A DNA stretch of 64,000 bases from Diadophis punctatus similis. Taxonomy: Eukaryota; Chordata; Lepidosauria; Squamata; Dipsadidae. Every line of letters starts with the position of its first letter. Within the stretch, counting starts at the first letter, position 1. The notes below the pieces were generated by a model. It was not told the origin of the DNA and did no database searches. It worked only from the letters and a program-made list of their open reading frames with translations. The translations under genes and the position numbers were made by a program. The DNA lies in assembly GCA_023053685.1 (NCBI GenBank), contig JALIGW010000001.1, positions 74,006,240-74,070,239 on the forward strand, given 5' to 3'. Positions 22,681-33,719 of this stretch are shown piece by piece.

Positions 22681-22915
22681 TTTATTTTTTTAATTTTTTT
22701 ATTATATACACAAAGGCATTACAAAACATACAAACATACATTGATAGGAAGCACAGTTCCTTTTTAGATTATAGCACAAGATCGGTCTACAAGTTTTTCA
22801 TATATTTGTTATTTAGTTTAAAATTTTTTGATACATTGAAACTTGGATAAAAATTAAGAATAAACATTACACAAAAATTCCAATTTGGTTATCAACAATT
22901 GAAGCAATAAAAAAA
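22680..22915 (-). repeat. Possible L1 3' end fragment
   Basis: A T-rich start ('tttttttaattttttattat') followed by 'acacaaaggcattac' and text of the same style as the - strand L1 3' end at 28215. It is flanked by a repeated 'ttgattcatggttta' (22669-22684 and 22921-22936), which is consistent with a target-site duplication. Confidence 0.45.
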
Positions 22916-23329
22916 ATGTATTGATTCATGGTTTATAACTATGTCTGCAAATGTATGTACCCATGCTGTAATCACAACAAGTATATTACATCAATTACTT
23001 TTGTCTGTAACAGGCAAAAACTTTTTAAGACAAGAGAGTAGAGGCCAAAAAGGAACAAAAAAAATCTACAGAACAACAATTTTTATGTGTGCTTGAGTAG
23101 TTTTTTTAATGGCATTTGAACTACTCTTTGAGAGTAGTTATGAGAAACTGATTAATCACAGTAAGCCTTCTCATACAAATATTTTACTGGTTTGGGAAAG
23201 GATTTAACAGCTTTCAAATCCAAGGTCCCTCTTTGCCTCAGCCTCACCATACCCATTTTCATTCTTTTTCATATCTCTGTTTCTCTCTTCAGGAATTGCT
23301 GTTCTCAGAGTCCAGAAGGGCAAATCTAA

Positions 23330-23412
23330 AATTAAATATTGTATGCTGTCCAGAGTCGCCTTTAAGCTAGATGGGTTGCAAACAAATGAAATAAATAAAA
23401 TGAAATAAAACC
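23330..23412 (+). repeat. CR1/L3 LINE 3' tail fragment
   Basis: 'gctgtccagagtcgccttta', then 'gatgggttgcaaa' and an A-rich 'ataaataaaatgaaataaaa' tail, matching the 3' end of the longer + strand CR1/L3 at 41860-41940. Confidence 0.5.
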
Positions 23413-24225
23413 TCCCTCAAAGGGGAAAAACCTGATGTGCACTATTGCCTTTGGAATTCTTTCTCAAGAGATAGATATGCATTGTAGCTTCTTCGCAAAA
23501 CGTTTAACATGAATCAAATAAAATAGATTATGGAAAGGAAATCTTGCTTGAAAACATAGAGAGAGAAATCAAAATTTCTGAGAAATATTACATTCTTACT
23601 GTTTCTGTTTCATATTCATATTGAGTGGAAGCAACCAAAGCACAAGTTTACTTTTGGTTTTACTTTTTTCCAAACCTTTTAAGAAGCCACTGATTCTCAG
23701 AACTGATCGCAATAAATTAAGAGTTGATTTTTTGGTCCTCTTTAAAAATAGTAAATTAGATGTGAGGGTTCAGGAGTAATTTTCCTTTTTTTGCAGTATA
23801 CCTTTGTGTATATTTGCTTTAATCTGACTCTGAAATAACCCTCTGGTACCTTATTTAGTAGGAGAGTATGCAGAGATTTTGCTGTGGTTTTTTTTAATCC
23901 TGTCACTTACAAATATTCAGCTCTCTTGTAGCACTTCTCTTTCCCCCTGGGCTATATGCCTGCACAGTAGCCAGTGGTCCTATCTGTTAGTCTTCTCATA
24001 TTCTGTAGAACTAGAAAGACGGAGGAGAGCAGTACATCTTTCATATCAAGTTTTTCTTTAACCATCCATTTGGTTTTCAGATCACATAGCCCAGGAATTT
24101 AAATTGAGATTCTAAACTAGATTTGCTATTTATTTCATTGCTATTTGTAATAAAAAATATTTCCACCTCCCTCAAATTAGCATATCTCGAGTAAAACTGT
24201 AATGCTGCAATAAAGTCTGCATCAG
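23413..24225. other. GNG4 intron 1, nothing recognised
   Basis: No supported feature. Confidence 0.4.
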
Positions 24226-24487
24226 AATAGTACAATACAAATAGCAATAGCACTTAGGCTTATATACCGCTTCACAGTACTTTTACAGCCCTCCTCTCTA
24301 AGCGGTTTACAGAGTCAGCTTATTGCCCCCAACAATTTGGGTCCTCATTTTACCCACCTCAGAAGGATGGAAGGCTGAGTCAACCTTGAGCCTGGTGAGA
24401 TTTGAACTGCCAAATTGCAGTCAGCCAGCAGTCAGCAGAAGTAGCCTGCAGTACTGCACTCTAACCACTGCGCCACCACAGCTCCTA
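24226..24487 (-). repeat. Snake tRNA-derived SINE with CR1-like tail
   Basis: Read on the - strand it starts 'gagctgtggtggcgcagtgg' (box A-like) and 'gcagttcaaatctc' (box B-like), then 'gaaggctgagtcaacc'-type text, and ends 'gcggtatataagcctaagtg' and 'ctattgctatt'. A 3' piece of the same family on the + strand is at 53688-53776. Near full length. Confidence 0.75.
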
Positions 24488-24869
24488 GTAATAATACATA
24501 AAATATCTTAATATCAAAACCAAACCTTTCTAACTATCAATAATAGCAGTAGAGATCGACAGGCAAATTATAGGGCAGTTCATATTACAGGTTGCCATTG
24601 CTTCTCACTGATTGCCTGGTATTTACTGATGAACTTTTTCAAAATCTGGTCATAAGATTTCTTTTAGGGCAGAAATAAATTGGTTCTTTTAAGGTACAAA
24701 TAAATCAACTGATTCTCATTTTCAGTTCTCCCTTTGTAGTGATTTTGTTTCTGGTACTGTATTAACTCTAGATACAACCTTTTATACATCAATTTTGTAC
24801 AACATTTTAACCATTTATAAGTATTTCCATACTACCCTTTAGTGGGACTTCACATATTGTGTAAACAGA

Positions 24870-25090
24870 GGTTTTTTAAAAAAAAATATTGCCGTTATTA
24901 TTTTATAAACCCAAGTTGTGAACATACTTAATACTCCTTTGTCCTCTGTTTTCTGTGAGATGGGTTGGGCTGAGAGAGAATGACTGGCGAAAGTCACCCA
25001 ACATGCTTTCATGCCTAAAGCGGGACTAGAATTCACGGTCTCCCAGTTTCTAGCCTGCCACCTTAACCATTGGACAAAACTGGCTCTCCG
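24870..25090 (-). repeat. MIR-like/tRNA-type SINE copy
   Basis: Contains 'gatgggttgggctgagagag', 'gcgggactagaattcacgg' and 'ccttaaccattggac'. The - strand end is tRNA-like. Same family as the split copy at 2695-3058. Confidence 0.55.
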
Positions 25091-25136
25091 TTTAACTGTT
25101 ACTGATTGAATAAATTGCCACAGGATAAATTGGCTC

Positions 25137-25271
25137 CAGGGGTCCCCAAACTTGACAACTTTAAGACTTGCGGACTTCAACTCCCAGAATTCTCCAGCCA
25201 GCATAGCTGGCTGGAGAATTCTGGGAGTTGAAGTCCGCAAGTCTTAAAGTTGCCAAGTTTGAAGACCTCTG
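25137..25271. mobile_element. Self-complementary hAT-like miniature element, GGGGTCCCCAAACTT family
   Basis: Starts CAGGGGTCCCCAAACTTG and ends CAAGTTTGAAGACCTCTG. Its two halves are almost perfect reverse complements (ACTTTAAGACTTGCGGACTT against AAGTCCGCAAGTCTTAAAGT) meeting at 'agccagcatagctggct'. A shorter copy with an intact duplication is at 31732-31823. Confidence 0.8.
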
Positions 25272-26322
25272 TCTTAAGCCATAAGCTATGATTTTTAAAT
25301 TATAATTGTTGAGTTTACAAAATAGATAAGATAAAGCAGAGGAGAATAGGAAATATTCTGTGTTTTAATATGAGAATCTAAAATTAAATTACCAGAAAAA
25401 AACATATACAAGATGTTTAATTGTTTAGCTCAACATTATTAGTTTATACTCTAAAAATTACATTACTGGATTTGGAATTGAAAATATGAAACAGAGAATA
25501 AATGAAATGTTGTGTAGTGTGATTTATGTCTTACATTTTTATTTGAATTTTGATAGGTCAGAAGCCACCTTGGGCACTCTTTTACCCTTAAATCTGGCCT
25601 GCAATTCGTTAAAATAAAGAAAGAAATAGTGTTTTTCAAGGCTGAAATTTCATTTGAGAGATAAATGCAGTTCTCTGATTTGTAAAACCAATTCAGGTTT
25701 TGAAGTAACTAAGATGCAAGATTAGTCTTTCTCTTTTTTTCTTTCTCTCCAAAGCTATTATACAGAAATGGGTAACTTGTGGCCCCCATAAGCATTTTTG
25801 AAATCTTAGAAGCCCTGAAACTGAAAGATGAAAACCAGTGGTATTATTACTTATCACTGAGGACATGAAGTTTCCTGATATTTTTAAGCAGGAAACCCAG
25901 AAATAGGCCAATTAAAGAAAACAAAGCAAAATTAAAAAAAACCAATCTCTCCTGTCCAAATAATTAGGAGGGGAAACCCCTAATTTTCCTGTCCTTTACG
26001 ATTCTACTCTGCCAATGCAGCCTTTATTCATTCTCAATTTAGGGAGTTGCCCAAAACTGATCTCTCCTGCTATAATAAATGATTTAATTACGTATTACCA
26101 TAAATATGACAGGTTATTATTAGGTAACCTGATACTGAATATATTAAAAAGCCTTGGGCAAGATTGTAGAGATAAAATTCCATACTGGCAATTGAATGAG
26201 GATTGATCAGTGAAATGAAAGAAGTATCTAAGAAAAAACTGGAGCTAGAAAAATATACCTATTAGAATGGTTTATCTTTTGAAAATAAACAATTTGTAAT
26301 GCTCTCATTTTTATTGATCTAG
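25272..26322. other. GNG4 intron 1, last part
   Basis: AT-rich. It ends at the acceptor TTGATCTAG before GNG4 exon 2. No other feature recognised. Confidence 0.4.
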
Positions 26323-26332
26323 GAAAATCAGA

Positions 26333-26431
26333 ATGAAGGAGATAATGCCTAATAACAGTACAACAAGTATATCTCAAGCAAGAAAAGCAGTGGAGCAGTT
26401 AAAAATGGAAGCATATCTGGATAGGATAAAG
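26333..26431 (+). CDS. GNG4: GNG4 first coding exon
   Basis: GNG4 is the gamma-4 subunit of heterotrimeric G proteins, which pairs with a G-beta subunit at the inner plasma membrane. The exon (acceptor TCTAG, exon from 26323) has a 10-base 5' UTR and then ATG at 26333. It encodes 33 residues: [20 protein letters not shown], then [13 protein letters not shown], the N-terminal helix that forms a coiled coil with G-beta. It differs from the mammalian sequence as I recall it at only a few positions. The donor is GTAAAT from 26432, phase 0. The start is fixed by the family's N terminus. Confidence 0.95.
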
Positions 26432-26866
26432 GTAAATTTGAACTTGTAATCCTATTTACAAATTCTAACCACCCGCTGGTTAGAAATCTGCAGAAGCTAC
26501 TCAGATTTTCAACACAGCGTAGCTAGACAAGAATTTTCATGGCACACTGGCATCCGTACTAGGCTGAAGCTAGTTGTTTGCCATCTGTCAATATGAGAAT
26601 GCAATTTCCCCTTTTGTCCAGCGCAGTTTAAATCTGTAGCTTTCCCATCATCACCAATTTTCTCATAATTTAAGGGACACCTGTTTTGCATGTCTCAGGC
26701 AGGGAGCTGGTTGGCAATGGACACAACGATTATTCCTTCCTTGGCACTCTCTGGTTCTCAGCCGTAACTGTTTACAATTGCCTTCACTGTTCATGGATCA
26801 GTGTCTATTGCAGAAAAAAGGGGGAGATACTATTTCTCCTAGAACCTGCTGGATTCTCAAAATCTG
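26432..26866. other. GNG4 intron 2, first part
   Basis: No supported feature before the hAT-like element at 26875. Confidence 0.4.
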
Positions 26867-26874
26867 ATGTAGGT

Positions 26875-27399
26875 CAGTGGTGGGTTCCTACCAGTGCGGT
26901 CCGCTCTATAGCACCGGTAGCGGCCCGCTGGTGATGTCACAGTACCGGTGCGGTCAGTTGTCGGTGCCTGGGCACCGCCATTTAAAAAAAATTTTTTTTT
27001 TACATTTACATTTTTTTTTCTTCTGCGCATGCCCAGAAGCCGAGCTTCCGGCACTGCGCATGCGCTGCCTTCCTATTCCACAGTGAGTCCAAGCAGGGGA
27101 GGATGGCTGAGGGAGCGCGTGAGACGCTGAAAGAATGGGCGGCAGGAGCTATCTCCATTCCCTTCCCTTCAGCAGTCCGAGAAGCCACAAACATGCGGTG
27201 ATGATCCTAGGCATTTTCACACGTTTGAGGGTTCTCGAGCTGCTGAGGGGAGGGGGAATGGGCGGCAGGACCTATCTCAGTTCCCCTCCCTTCAGCAGTC
27301 CGAGAAGCCACGCCACTCGGTCACATGGCTAGCAAGCTACACCCATAAAATAAGCCACGCCCACAGAGTGGTAGTAAAAAAATTAGGAACCCGCCCCTG
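26875..27399. mobile_element. hAT-like element, CAGTGGTGGGTTCC family
   Basis: Begins CAGTGGTGGGTTCC and ends GGAACCCGCCCCTG, with the exact 8-bp duplication ATGTAGGT (26867-26874 and 27400-27407). An internal 55-bp segment is duplicated (27134-27188 and 27258-27312, starting AATGGGCGGCAGGA). It shares the ACCGGTAGCGG core with the copy at 59026-59334. No transposase is seen, so it is non-autonomous. Confidence 0.8.
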
Positions 27400-27407
27400 A
27401 TGTAGGT

Positions 27408-28214
27408 AATCCCAGGATAGAATGAGGCTAAGGTCGGCACTGCGGAATTAAAGAGAGAAAAGTCCTACTGGTCAAATGTAAATCCATTTGGATAATGTTG
27501 GAATTTACTCAAGTTGCATAAATATAAACGTTTAGGTTATGCTGAAATTAGGGCATATTGCTATTACTTATAGGGTACAGCATTTATGCTTGAAAGTTAA
27601 TTGCACGTGAAGGATCAGATTAACCTTGAATTATTTCCTGAGCAGCTTTGTAACTGTCTTAATTTGTTGATAAATTTTTCTCTCTTGAGAAAAGTCTATC
27701 TCTCATTTTAACTTAGGAAAAAAGTAGATTATATCCATTGTAACTAGAGTTAGAAGATTTGTCGAGTGCTAGATGTGATACATCCTTACAGAGTGCAATT
27801 TTGTTGTACTTGAGTGAACAAAGCAGTATTTAGAAGTGTTTTAAAGCTATTGTCATTTCTTAAATTTTCTGTCCACGATACAGAACAGAGGACATCTTGG
27901 CTTGTAAAATTATTTAAATGTTGTTACAAGTTGGTTCAGTGACAATTCTGTGAAGTTTAAACCCTCCCCAGAACATCTAATCCGCTGTGTTGTCCTCTGT
28001 CAATTGCAATTCTAAAATTGTTTCTCAAAGACCTCATTCGCCGAAAACACTACCTAAGCAGATTTTTCTCTGGTTTCAAATTACTACTGCACATGACAAA
28101 TTTTTGGCTTGAATATTTTAGATTGTGATTTTTTTACATTCATGAGATAAGTAAAATGAATTTATACACATTTACTTCTCTTTGGAAATGAAACACATAC
28201 ATTGTAAAATAATT
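27408..28214. other. GNG4 intron 2, nothing recognised
   Basis: AT-rich without supported features. Confidence 0.4.
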
Positions 28215-29370
28215 AACTATTTTTTAAATTTTAAAACCTTTATTGTTAAAAAGAAAAAAAATTGTACATAGTGGAACCGTCTTGGCAATATCTCCGCCAT
28301 ATGAAGTATAACACAGGTTTCTTCTGTGTTCAATACAAATTACTACTTACTAATTATATACACATACTTAACCTCTTGTACACGCTTACATTTATATACT
28401 ATATTGCATATATTGCCTTTTGTTTCAATCTATACATCCTTGTTCTTACTCGTTCCGACTTCTATTCCTTGAATCTAACCATTGGTAAAATCTATTCCAA
28501 ATCTCATAGTATTCTGTCTCTTCTTTATTTTTCAGTTCTAGCGTCAGTCTATCACAGTGATGGCGAATCTTTTTTCCCTCGGGTGCCAAAATAGTGCGCG
28601 CACACGCTCGTGCGTGCCCACACCCATAATTCAAAGCCCCCCACTTGCCCCACCCCCCTGTACATGCGTGTGTGACCCCCCCACTCCCCCATTTCCCGAC
28701 TTCCAGTGGGCCCATTTTTTGCCCTCCCCAGGCTCCAGAGGCTTTCTTGGAACTTGGGGAGGGTGAAAACGCTCCCCCTGCCACCCCAGAAGACCGCTGG
28801 AGGCCAAAATCATCCTCTCAGAGCCTCCGCGCGAGCCAAAAATCAGCTGGCGTGCACACACATGCGCGCTGGAGCTGAGTTAGGGCAATGGCTCACGTGC
28901 CGGCAGATATGGCTCCGCGTGCCACCTGTGGCACCCGTGCCATAGGTTCGCCATCACTGGTCTATCACATTCTGCACAATCAAGTATTTTCTTTATTATT
29001 TCTCTTTCTTTAAGTGTGTTTTCACTCTTCCACTGTTGGGCATAAATTATTCTCACTGCTGTTATGATATGTGATATTAAATATGTTAACCCTTTACTTA
29101 GACCTTCTTCTATAATTCCTAATAGAAATAATTCTGGTTTGAGTTGCAATCTCTGTCTGATCATTTCTTCCAACCAAATAATTAAATAAACAACTTTTAT
29201 TATTTTTTCAAATAACATTCCCACATAAACATTACTATATTTCTGCATATGCATAAACAGAGCTGACTCATTTCCACATGTACAAAACATTCTGAATGAT
29301 ACATTTAAATTGACATTTTGAAAAAGCTGATGCTTTAGGATCGGGACAATCAATTATATTGCTTTATGAT
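28215..29370 (-). pseudogene. L1 LINE 3' end (ORF2 C terminus) split by a hAT-like insert
   Basis: On the - strand, ORF 29353-28880 reads 'LFLLGIIEEGLSKG' and 'ITAVRIIYAQQWKS', then 'EREIIKKILDCAE'; after the insert it continues 'DRLTLELKNKEETEYYEIW' and 'YQWLDS'. This is the conserved C-terminal end of squamate L1 ORF2. The 3' UTR ends in an A-rich tract (T-rich on +) near 28225-28260. A 405-bp element at 28555-28959 interrupts the frame. The upstream reverse transcriptase is absent (5' truncation). Confidence 0.8.
28555..28959 (+). mobile_element. hAT-like element, CAGTGATGGCGAA family
   Basis: Starts CAGTGATGGCGAATC and ends AGGTTCGCCATCACTG with the exact 8-bp duplication GTCTATCA (28547-28554 and 28960-28967). 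GC-rich interior, 405 bp. A second copy in the opposite orientation is at 47131-47541. It sits inside the L1 relic and so is younger than it. Confidence 0.85.
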
Positions 29371-31723
29371 GTTATATACAATCTTCTATGTCATTGGTAA
29401 ACACTGTTACTGCCTTATAAAATTGAGTTCATAATTAAGTCCATGTACTTAGCTTAAGTTCATGGCTGGCTTTGTATAATAATCTAAACCATTACTGGTG
29501 ACATAAAAAACCACAAAACTTAGATTTGTACATTTTAGGCTAGTAGCCAAGCATAGCTCTTTTTATTCAATGAATTAAGTCAAAATATATAAAGAACATG
29601 CATGCAAAGAGCAGAGAGATTAGATCTAACAACTATGGAAAGGAAAACAGAGACGGGGGATTTAATACTGTTTATTGGCTACCATATCTTCTCTTCCAGA
29701 AGTTGAACATTATCTAACCTAGTTTTATTTTTAAAGCTAAACAGTTCCAATTTTATATGCTACTTGGTTAATCACATATCTGGAAACCATATGCATGCCC
29801 AGGACATGTTCAGATAATAAGATTTTGATTACTAAGCTGAGAAATATAGATGTTTCTTAGTATATAGAGCTTATTTACATAGCTAATATGTATACCAAGC
29901 TAATAAGTAAACCATAATGCGTCTAATTTAACTATTGCATCCTTTGTTTTGAACAGCTAATAACTTTAAAAAGCTATTACAATGATTTCAAAATATTGTA
30001 AAGTTTAATATTTTGGTTTATTCTCAGCATGTGATAATAGTTTTTCAATTCAGCTAAAATAAAATAACCATGTTAGAGGCTTCTTGATTTAATCACTATT
30101 TGTATTAACAAGACTTGTGTATATTTGAAGTTAATATGCAAAGACCCGATTGTCCAAATAGGAACCGATAAATTAAACTCTTAAAATATTCAGAATAGCG
30201 AACGAAATATACTAAAAAATTAGACCTTAATTAAAAACAGTAGCTATGATCGAGATGAAACTAATGCACTGTAGATAAATATTGCTGTTGAAAGAAAATT
30301 CCTTTTTTAAAAATAAAACAGTGAAATTGAAAAAGTTAGAGACAATATTGGCAGAAGAAATTTGTATGGTATAACTAAAGTTTGCAGATACCTTTTAGAA
30401 CAACAAAATTATGCTGCTGACGTCCAGTCAAGAAACACTGATTTTTAACATAAGTAGCACTGAGAACAATTGCATACAGCAGCTATTGTGCTTTTCCCAT
30501 TCTCCTTTAAAGATGGAATTGTTAATTATTTCTAAAATAGTGTTGTGAAATCAACACTGGCATTAGTGAGATGTTTGTGGATGTGCTCATTTTAGATACA
30601 AAGCAAAAGCAGAGTGGGTGTCATTGCATGAACAGTAATTATGTCTGTCTTTTCATGGAAGGTGACTGTAGTAATTGCAGCATTTTGTCTTGTCACTGAA
30701 TCTTATAATTACAGGGTATCTAACAGGATTATATTCTAACTTGGGCTGTTTTTAATCACCTTCTTTACTCTGAAATGTAATGATAACATTCTCTAGTTCT
30801 TTCAGAGATTGCTAACTTTGTCTTAAATCATAAATATCTGGTAACAACCCTCCGAGGTAGAATTTGTGGTAATATTCATCTATAATAAACCAAAAGAGAT
30901 TCAATCAACTATTGGTTTAACGTAGTTACATTGTTTGGATTGTGAGATCTGGAAACCAATTTATCAGAAATTGTTTATTCCAAGTTACATTGCTTGGTGA
31001 AGGACACATATTCCAAAATTTAGTTTTCTTACATAAATTTCTAATCTAATTTTTCCTTGTTTTCCTTTCTGTTACTATTTTACAATCCGCTAGCACAAAA
31101 ATAACTGACAAATCTAATTGAGCTTTTCTTTTTCTCTCTCTGAATGTTTGTACTTGTGCCAGAATGTACCATTTGGTACATTATCATAGACTAAAAATAA
31201 AACGTGTATAGGAGCTACATATGAATTTTTTTTAAAATGCTTGGTTTTGGTGTATCTTGCTGGCCAGCTCTGCTGCAACATTTCACATGGCTTCTTTATA
31301 GCATTGACTTTGTTCTTTGGAGTGACTTATGGTTGGTGATAGAACAATCTGCTCTGTTTGGACAACACAACTTGTGATAACTTTTCTGCATGATGCAGCT
31401 CTATCACACATATATGTACTATTTTTAGGAATTTACTGTAATTTCAGAGAGATTAATAAATAACTTACTGAACTATAGTCTGAGATGTATGCATGGTGTG
31501 CAAATCATATTCTCAAAAAAACAAACAAACCCTGATGTGGCAAGGCAAAAGCTTTAAAATAATTTAACATTAAATTGTTTAATTATATGATTACTGCTTA
31601 TAGATCTAATACTTTTGTATTTCTGCCTTATTCAAAATTATAATTTTGGTGAGAGGCTGGGAGATACACAGAAAGCTTTCAAGACTTACGTGCAAGCCTG
31701 GGGCATCTGTTTCCCCAGCTATG
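29371..31723. other. GNG4 intron 2, long AT-rich stretch
   Basis: About 2.3 kb with no exon, RNA gene or confident repeat that I can identify. Confidence 0.4.
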
Positions 31724-31731
31724 GTATAAAG

Positions 31732-31823
31732 CAGAGGTCTTCAAACCTGGCAACTTTAAGACTTGTGGACTTCAACTCCCAGAAGTCCACAAGTCTTAAA
31801 GTTGCCAAATTTGGGGACCCCTG
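31732..31823. mobile_element. Self-complementary hAT-like miniature element, short copy
   Basis: Begins CAGAGGTCTTCAAACCTGG and ends AATTTGGGGACCCCTG, flanked by the exact duplication GTATAAAG (31724-31731 and 31824-31831). The 92-bp element is one hairpin: ACTTTAAGACTTGTGGACTT pairs with AAGTCCACAAGTCTTAAAGT. It is about 140 bp upstream of GNG4 exon 3. Confidence 0.85.
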
Positions 31824-31963
31824 GTATAAAGGACTACTACATAGAAAATATTCTAACTGCTTGGATCAATCTATTAACACTATTGCAATAGTAATAATAC
31901 TTAGATAACCCTTCACCCATTTTTCTTTTGTTCTTTTTCTTCTTCTTTTTAAAATGCTCCTAG

Positions 31964-32092
31964 GTATCCAAGGCAGCTGCTGATTTATTGGCATATTGTG
32001 ATGCTCATATGGGAGAAGATCCCCTTATTATACCGGTGCCTGCATCTGAAAATCCCTTCCGGGAGAAGAAGCTCTTATGTACTATCCTATGA
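31964..32092 (+). CDS. GNG4: GNG4 last coding exon
   Basis: The acceptor is TCCTAG (ending 31963), phase 0. It encodes 42 residues: [20 protein letters not shown], then [16 protein letters not shown] and LLCTIL, with TGA at 32090-32092. The total protein is 75 residues, the normal GNG4 length. NPFREKK is the conserved G-gamma motif. The final CTIL is a CaaX box ending in Leu, which predicts geranylgeranylation of the Cys and membrane anchoring. No disruption is seen. Confidence 0.96.
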   Translation, partial: VSKAAADLLAYCDAHMGEDPLIIPVPASENPFREKKLLCTIL

Positions 32093-33420
32093 TTCACCCT
32101 GCAATTAAAAATGTTAAATGTGAAAATACATTACTGATGGTGCATGCTTTTCCTCAAAGTTTTCTCCCATATAGTCATTTAGTCTAAAAGTAATCCTTTC
32201 TAGAACACAATATATTCTAAGTTAATACATTTTAAGTGAAGGTTTTTAATGTCAATTTTTCTATCAGTGGTATGTGTTCAACATTTCTATTGTTCTCTAT
32301 TTGTGTTTTGTAATAAAATAATCCTATTTGTTGTTAAGTATGCGATAATTAAATTTTGTTGGTTAAATTTCATGAACTGTCTTTGGCTTGTTTGCACAGT
32401 AGACTAGCCATAGCTTATATAATAATGGCTTATGAATTAACCAAATTGCCTAACGGAACACACAGTGAATCATAAATCAACCATACAGGTTAGATTTGCA
32501 CAACACACTGAGTCACAAATTGGCCAATCGCCTTTTAGCCTGGTGTGTTGTGTGCCAACCCAGGCTGTCATTCAGAGGGACTGAAACTATGATGAGCAAT
32601 ACACACCATCAATTTCTTAACTATTTTATTTCCATGTAAAAAGTGGGATTTCAGAAGAGGATGTGCTTAATGAATGTTTGAATTATGAATATTAAAGTTA
32701 AATCAAATCATCCCAATCAGCTGCCTTATACCAAGTCAAACAACTAGTCAACTTACTTGGAATTATCTGTACTGATGGACAGCACCTTCAGGTTTTGAAC
32801 AGGAGCCTACTTAAGCCCAACCTGAGATGCCAAGGATTTAATTTAGCACTTTTAAAATCTAAAACGTGTTCTTTACCATTAAGATGTTACTCTTCTTCTT
32901 TTTTGTATTGCAGTATGCTAATTGCAGCAGGCAGTAGCACTACTAATAATTATTCTAATAATAGTACCAGCACATGAAAAACCTGCAGGCCAAATAAAGA
33001 CCATACTGATTTCATTTTATAGGTCAAACTGGCACAGTGTGGAGTCCAGTTCAAATAAAGAATCATTCCTTAAAATTTAACACGTTAATTATAGTTTCTG
33101 TGCACACAGATTCCCATTTCATACTATAAACTATGCAGCCTGCAGCAAAGGATGTCATCTTGATATGTTCCTTAATATTCCAAATTATATACCTCTAGCC
33201 TTTGTAATATGCTAAATACAAATTTCTAGTACGGTTGAGTGTGTATTAAGTAACATAGATTTCTATGGTCTTTATATTGGCTCTTATCTTTAAAAAAATC
33301 TTAACTATGCTGGTAAAAGCTTGTTTGTGTGAAATCAATTATATAGTTCATTTGATATATGTTGTATGATAAAATGTACTGTTGATCATTCTCCTTACTT
33401 GAATATTTTAATAAAAGTTA
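32093..33420 (+). other. GNG4: Probable GNG4 3' UTR
   Basis: Follows the GNG4 stop. AATAAA signals occur at about 32311 (in 'gtaataaaataatc'), near 32993 and 33053, and at 33410-33415. The last is followed by a plausible cleavage region. The end actually used is not determined. Confidence 0.5.
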
Positions 33421-33719
33421 CTTTTAATTTGGGACTGTACTTCTAGCAATTTATTTGTCTATTGGAGTAATACAAACTATTTGTGCATCAATTTTTAACC
33501 TGGGGTTAAAATCCCACTAATGCCATACATTCACTGAATGACTCTGTGAAATAGTTCTTTTTCAATCTGTTTCTGATCCCAAGTAAGTATTTTAAATATC
33601 TAAATATGGGCAATCTTATTTGTATATTAAACACAACTTTTTTTTAGTTTTCAAACATTTTAAAATGCAACTAATTTGCATATAAATTGATGCTTAAAAC
33701 CTCAGCCCAAAATTGAGCA

